Below are positions 6,798 to 8,262 of a stretch of DNA of 8,262 bases, in pieces. Within the stretch, counting starts at the first letter, position 1. Every line of letters starts with the position of its first letter. The position numbers and the translations under genes are program-made. Source of the stretch: Phycisphaerae bacterium. GTDB lineage: Bacteria > Planctomycetota > Phycisphaerae > UBA1845 > Fen-1342. The notes under the pieces are model-generated. The model ran no database searches and was not told where the DNA came from. It saw nothing but the letters and a program-made list of their open reading frames with translations. The stretch covers positions 1 through 8,262 of the forward strand of contig JAFGRR010000113.1 in NCBI GenBank assembly GCA_016935035.1, written 5' to 3'.

Positions 6798-8057
6798 TCA
6801 GCGCGCGGCTAGCGCCTTGCGCGCTCGCCGCACATATGCCCCGCGATCCTCGGCCGTCAGCTCAAACACGTGCCGCAGCAGTTGCTCGTCCGCATCGGTC
6901 ATGGCGCGCTTGCGGCGAGACATGGCGGTGCGCGCGGTCGCGATCAGCGGATTGAGGCCGAAGCCCTTCCCGATCGCGCCGTTGAGGACCCAGGCATAGG
7001 GTGGAATGTACTTGGGCAACGGCGCGCCGGTCGCGACGAGGATCGACATCGTTCCGACGATCGACCCGGTGTTGAGCAGGGTGCCGATGCTGGTCTTGAC
7101 GTGGTCGCCGATGAAGCTGCCGACCTTGGTCGAGCCCGTGTCGAGCGTCTTGTGGTTCATCATGACGCTGACCGTGCTGTAGTCGTTCTTGAGATCGCTG
7201 TTGGTCGTGAGGGCGCCGAGGTTGACCCACTCGCCGACATAGGCGTGCCCGAGGAAGCCGTCGTGGTACTTGTTAGAGTACCCGTGGATGATGCTCTCCT
7301 CGACCTCGCCGCCGACCCGGCACATCGGGCCGATGCTGCATCCTTCGCGAATCTTGGCACCAAGCAGGATTGAGCCCGGGCCGACATAACAGGGGCCTTC
7401 GATGCGCGTAAACGGATGCACCTCGCAACCGGCCTCGATTGTCACCGGGCCGTTGCGCGTGTCGATGCAGGCGAAGGGGTGAATCTCGGCGCCTTTGCCG
7501 ACGTACAGACGCTCGCGCGGCCCAAAGACCACGGCGTTTTCGTGCATGTCGCCTTCTATGCCGCGACGACCGGCAGCCTCGAAGTCCGCCGTCAGCTCGG
7601 CCGGATTCGCCAGCATGACGTCCCAGATATACTCGAACCACTGGCCGTCGAACTCGGCGCGATCGGCCTCTTGAGCGAGAGCGGCGAGACCGGCGTAGTC
7701 ACGTACGCCGGTCACGTTATCCGCCGTTCGCCAAGCCGCGAGCTGCTCACCCTTCCAGAGAGCGATCCGGTTGGTTGGCGGCTTCCAGCCGGAACCGCAG
7801 ACGCGGGCATTGACGAACAAAACATCCTCACTACTGCTGAGCTGCGAGAGATCGTTGATCGCGGTCTTGTCCCACCGCTGAGCCACGGTCGGCGTCAGGT
7901 AGTCGCGTGTCAGCAGGGCGCTGGGCTGGACACCCGCGGCCCGGCTGAGCTTCTCGGCCAGCGTGACGGCGCCGCTCTTGAGCTCGAACACACCGCGCAC
8001 CCAAGCCAAGGGTAGGAAGTTCCCGAACTGATCGTCTTCGAAGACCACGAGTTTCAT
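6798..8057 (-). CDS. glmX: GlmX-type sugar nucleotidyltransferase / N-acetyltransferase (GlmU-like)
   Basis: This 419-residue protein matches the GlmU-like family called 'alternative bacterial GlmX' (putative UDP-GlcNAc diphosphorylase/GlcN-1-P acetyltransferase), found mainly in Bacteroidota and Planctomycetota. The N-terminal part (1-165) starts MKLVVFEDDQFGNFLPLAWVRGVFELKSG, like the family's 'LLPLTLTRPVFELR' opening, and lacks the classic GlmU GxGTRM loop. From about 170 to 355 runs a left-handed beta-helix of hexapeptide repeats (VGKGAEIHPFACIDT, VGPGSILLGAKI, VGEWVNLGALTTNSD). NKYHDGFLGHAYVG (262-275) lines up with the GlmU stretch holding the catalytic His, making His265 the candidate; NLGALTTNSDLKN (279-291) matches GlmU's acetyl-CoA/sugar loop. 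The expected role is UDP-GlcNAc or related amino-sugar activation for peptidoglycan or surface glycans. GGAG lies 8 bases before the ATG. The sugar specificity is inferred from the family. Confidence 0.86.
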   Translation of the reverse strand: MKLVVFEDDQFGNFLPLAWVRGVFELKSGAVTLAEKLSRAAGVQPSALLTRDYLTPTVAQRWDKTAINDLSQLSSSEDVLFVNARVCGSGWKPPTNRIALWKGEQLAAWRTADNVTGVRDYAGLAALAQEADRAEFDGQWFEYIWDVMLANPAELTADFEAAGRRGIEGDMHENAVVFGPRERLYVGKGAEIHPFACIDTRNGPVTIEAGCEVHPFTRIEGPCYVGPGSILLGAKIREGCSIGPMCRVGGEVEESIIHGYSNKYHDGFLGHAYVGEWVNLGALTTNSDLKNDYSTVSVMMNHKTLDTGSTKVGSFIGDHVKTSIGTLLNTGSIVGTMSILVATGAPLPKYIPPYAWVLNGAIGKGFGLNPLIATARTAMSRRKRAMTDADEQLLRHVFELTAEDRGAYVRRARKALAAR

Positions 8058-8103
8058 TAGCTATTCTCCGACACCGCTCCAGCCACGACGGCCGGTATGC
8101 CAC

Positions 8104-8262
8104 TCACGATGAGGCAACCACACCACGCGGGTTGGCCCAGAAACGCTGGCAAACCTCGGCGGCGCCTCCGACCGCCCGGTCGTGCGTGAGAACCTCACCC
8201 TTGACGACATGAAGGTCACGTTTGTCCCAATCCAGCACGGTACGTTGCAGAGCCGCGTGGAC
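8104..8262 (-). CDS. C-terminus of an unrecognised protein (partial, runs off the right edge)
   Basis: An open frame on the minus strand enters at the window edge and ends at a TGA at 8106-8104, giving 52 codons. Third positions are mostly G or C (about two thirds), as in the neighbouring genes, which supports real coding. The peptide is mixed in character, with VLDWDKRDLHVVKGEVL near the start, then THDRAVGGAAEVCQRFWANP, and a short ASS tail. It has no membrane segment. I do not recognise the family. It lies 46 bases upstream of the GlmX-type gene on the same strand, so the two may be co-transcribed. Confidence 0.55.
   Translation of the reverse strand, partial: VHAALQRTVLDWDKRDLHVVKGEVLTHDRAVGGAAEVCQRFWANPRGVVASS

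Overview
The window is GC-rich and gene-dense, with bacterial architecture throughout: short gaps, readable Shine-Dalgarno (SD) sites and protein-coding genes only. I see no tRNA, rRNA, IS element, CRISPR array or phage gene. The GlmU-like 'GlmX' sugar nucleotidyltransferase is a family known mainly from Bacteroidota and Planctomycetota. Together with the high GC and a non-canonical acyl carrier protein, it suggests Planctomycetota or a related PVC-type environmental bacterium. That assignment is an inference of moderate to low confidence.

Layout, right to left along the minus strand. The C-terminal 52 codons of an unrecognised gene (8104-8262) are followed by a complete GlmX-type sugar nucleotidyltransferase/acetyltransferase (6798-8057). 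Next is a full-length ADP-forming acyl-CoA synthetase of the acetate-CoA ligase type (4483-6675), then a small acyl carrier protein (4198-4440) with a strong SD and a hairpin just before it. A single plus-strand gene, a tandem-domain GNAT acetyltransferase (3165-4088), lies tail-to-tail with the ACP gene and head-to-head with the next minus-strand unit. That unit is a tandem-domain family 2 glycosyltransferase (1436-3058), then a divergent ROK-like/ASKHA-fold sugar kinase (83-1411) 24 bases downstream, then, 5 bases later, the first 25 codons of a probably exported protein (1-77).

How they may work together: GlmX makes an activated amino sugar, typically UDP-GlcNAc, and needs acetyl-CoA. The acyl-CoA synthetase interconverts acyl-CoA and acid plus ATP. 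The ACP carries acyl chains. The glycosyltransferase and the kinase are predicted to use nucleotide-sugars and sugars. The common theme is sugar activation and acyl chemistry, plausibly for the cell envelope or surface glycans. Co-function of all these genes is an inference; the best supported links are synthetase-ACP and glycosyltransferase-kinase-exported protein, because of their tight spacing on one strand.

I found no clearly new multi-gene system. The most notable points are the ACP with ESS in place of DSL, the sugar kinase without a ROK zinc motif but with a charged insert, and the glycosyltransferase whose first domain looks catalytically degraded.
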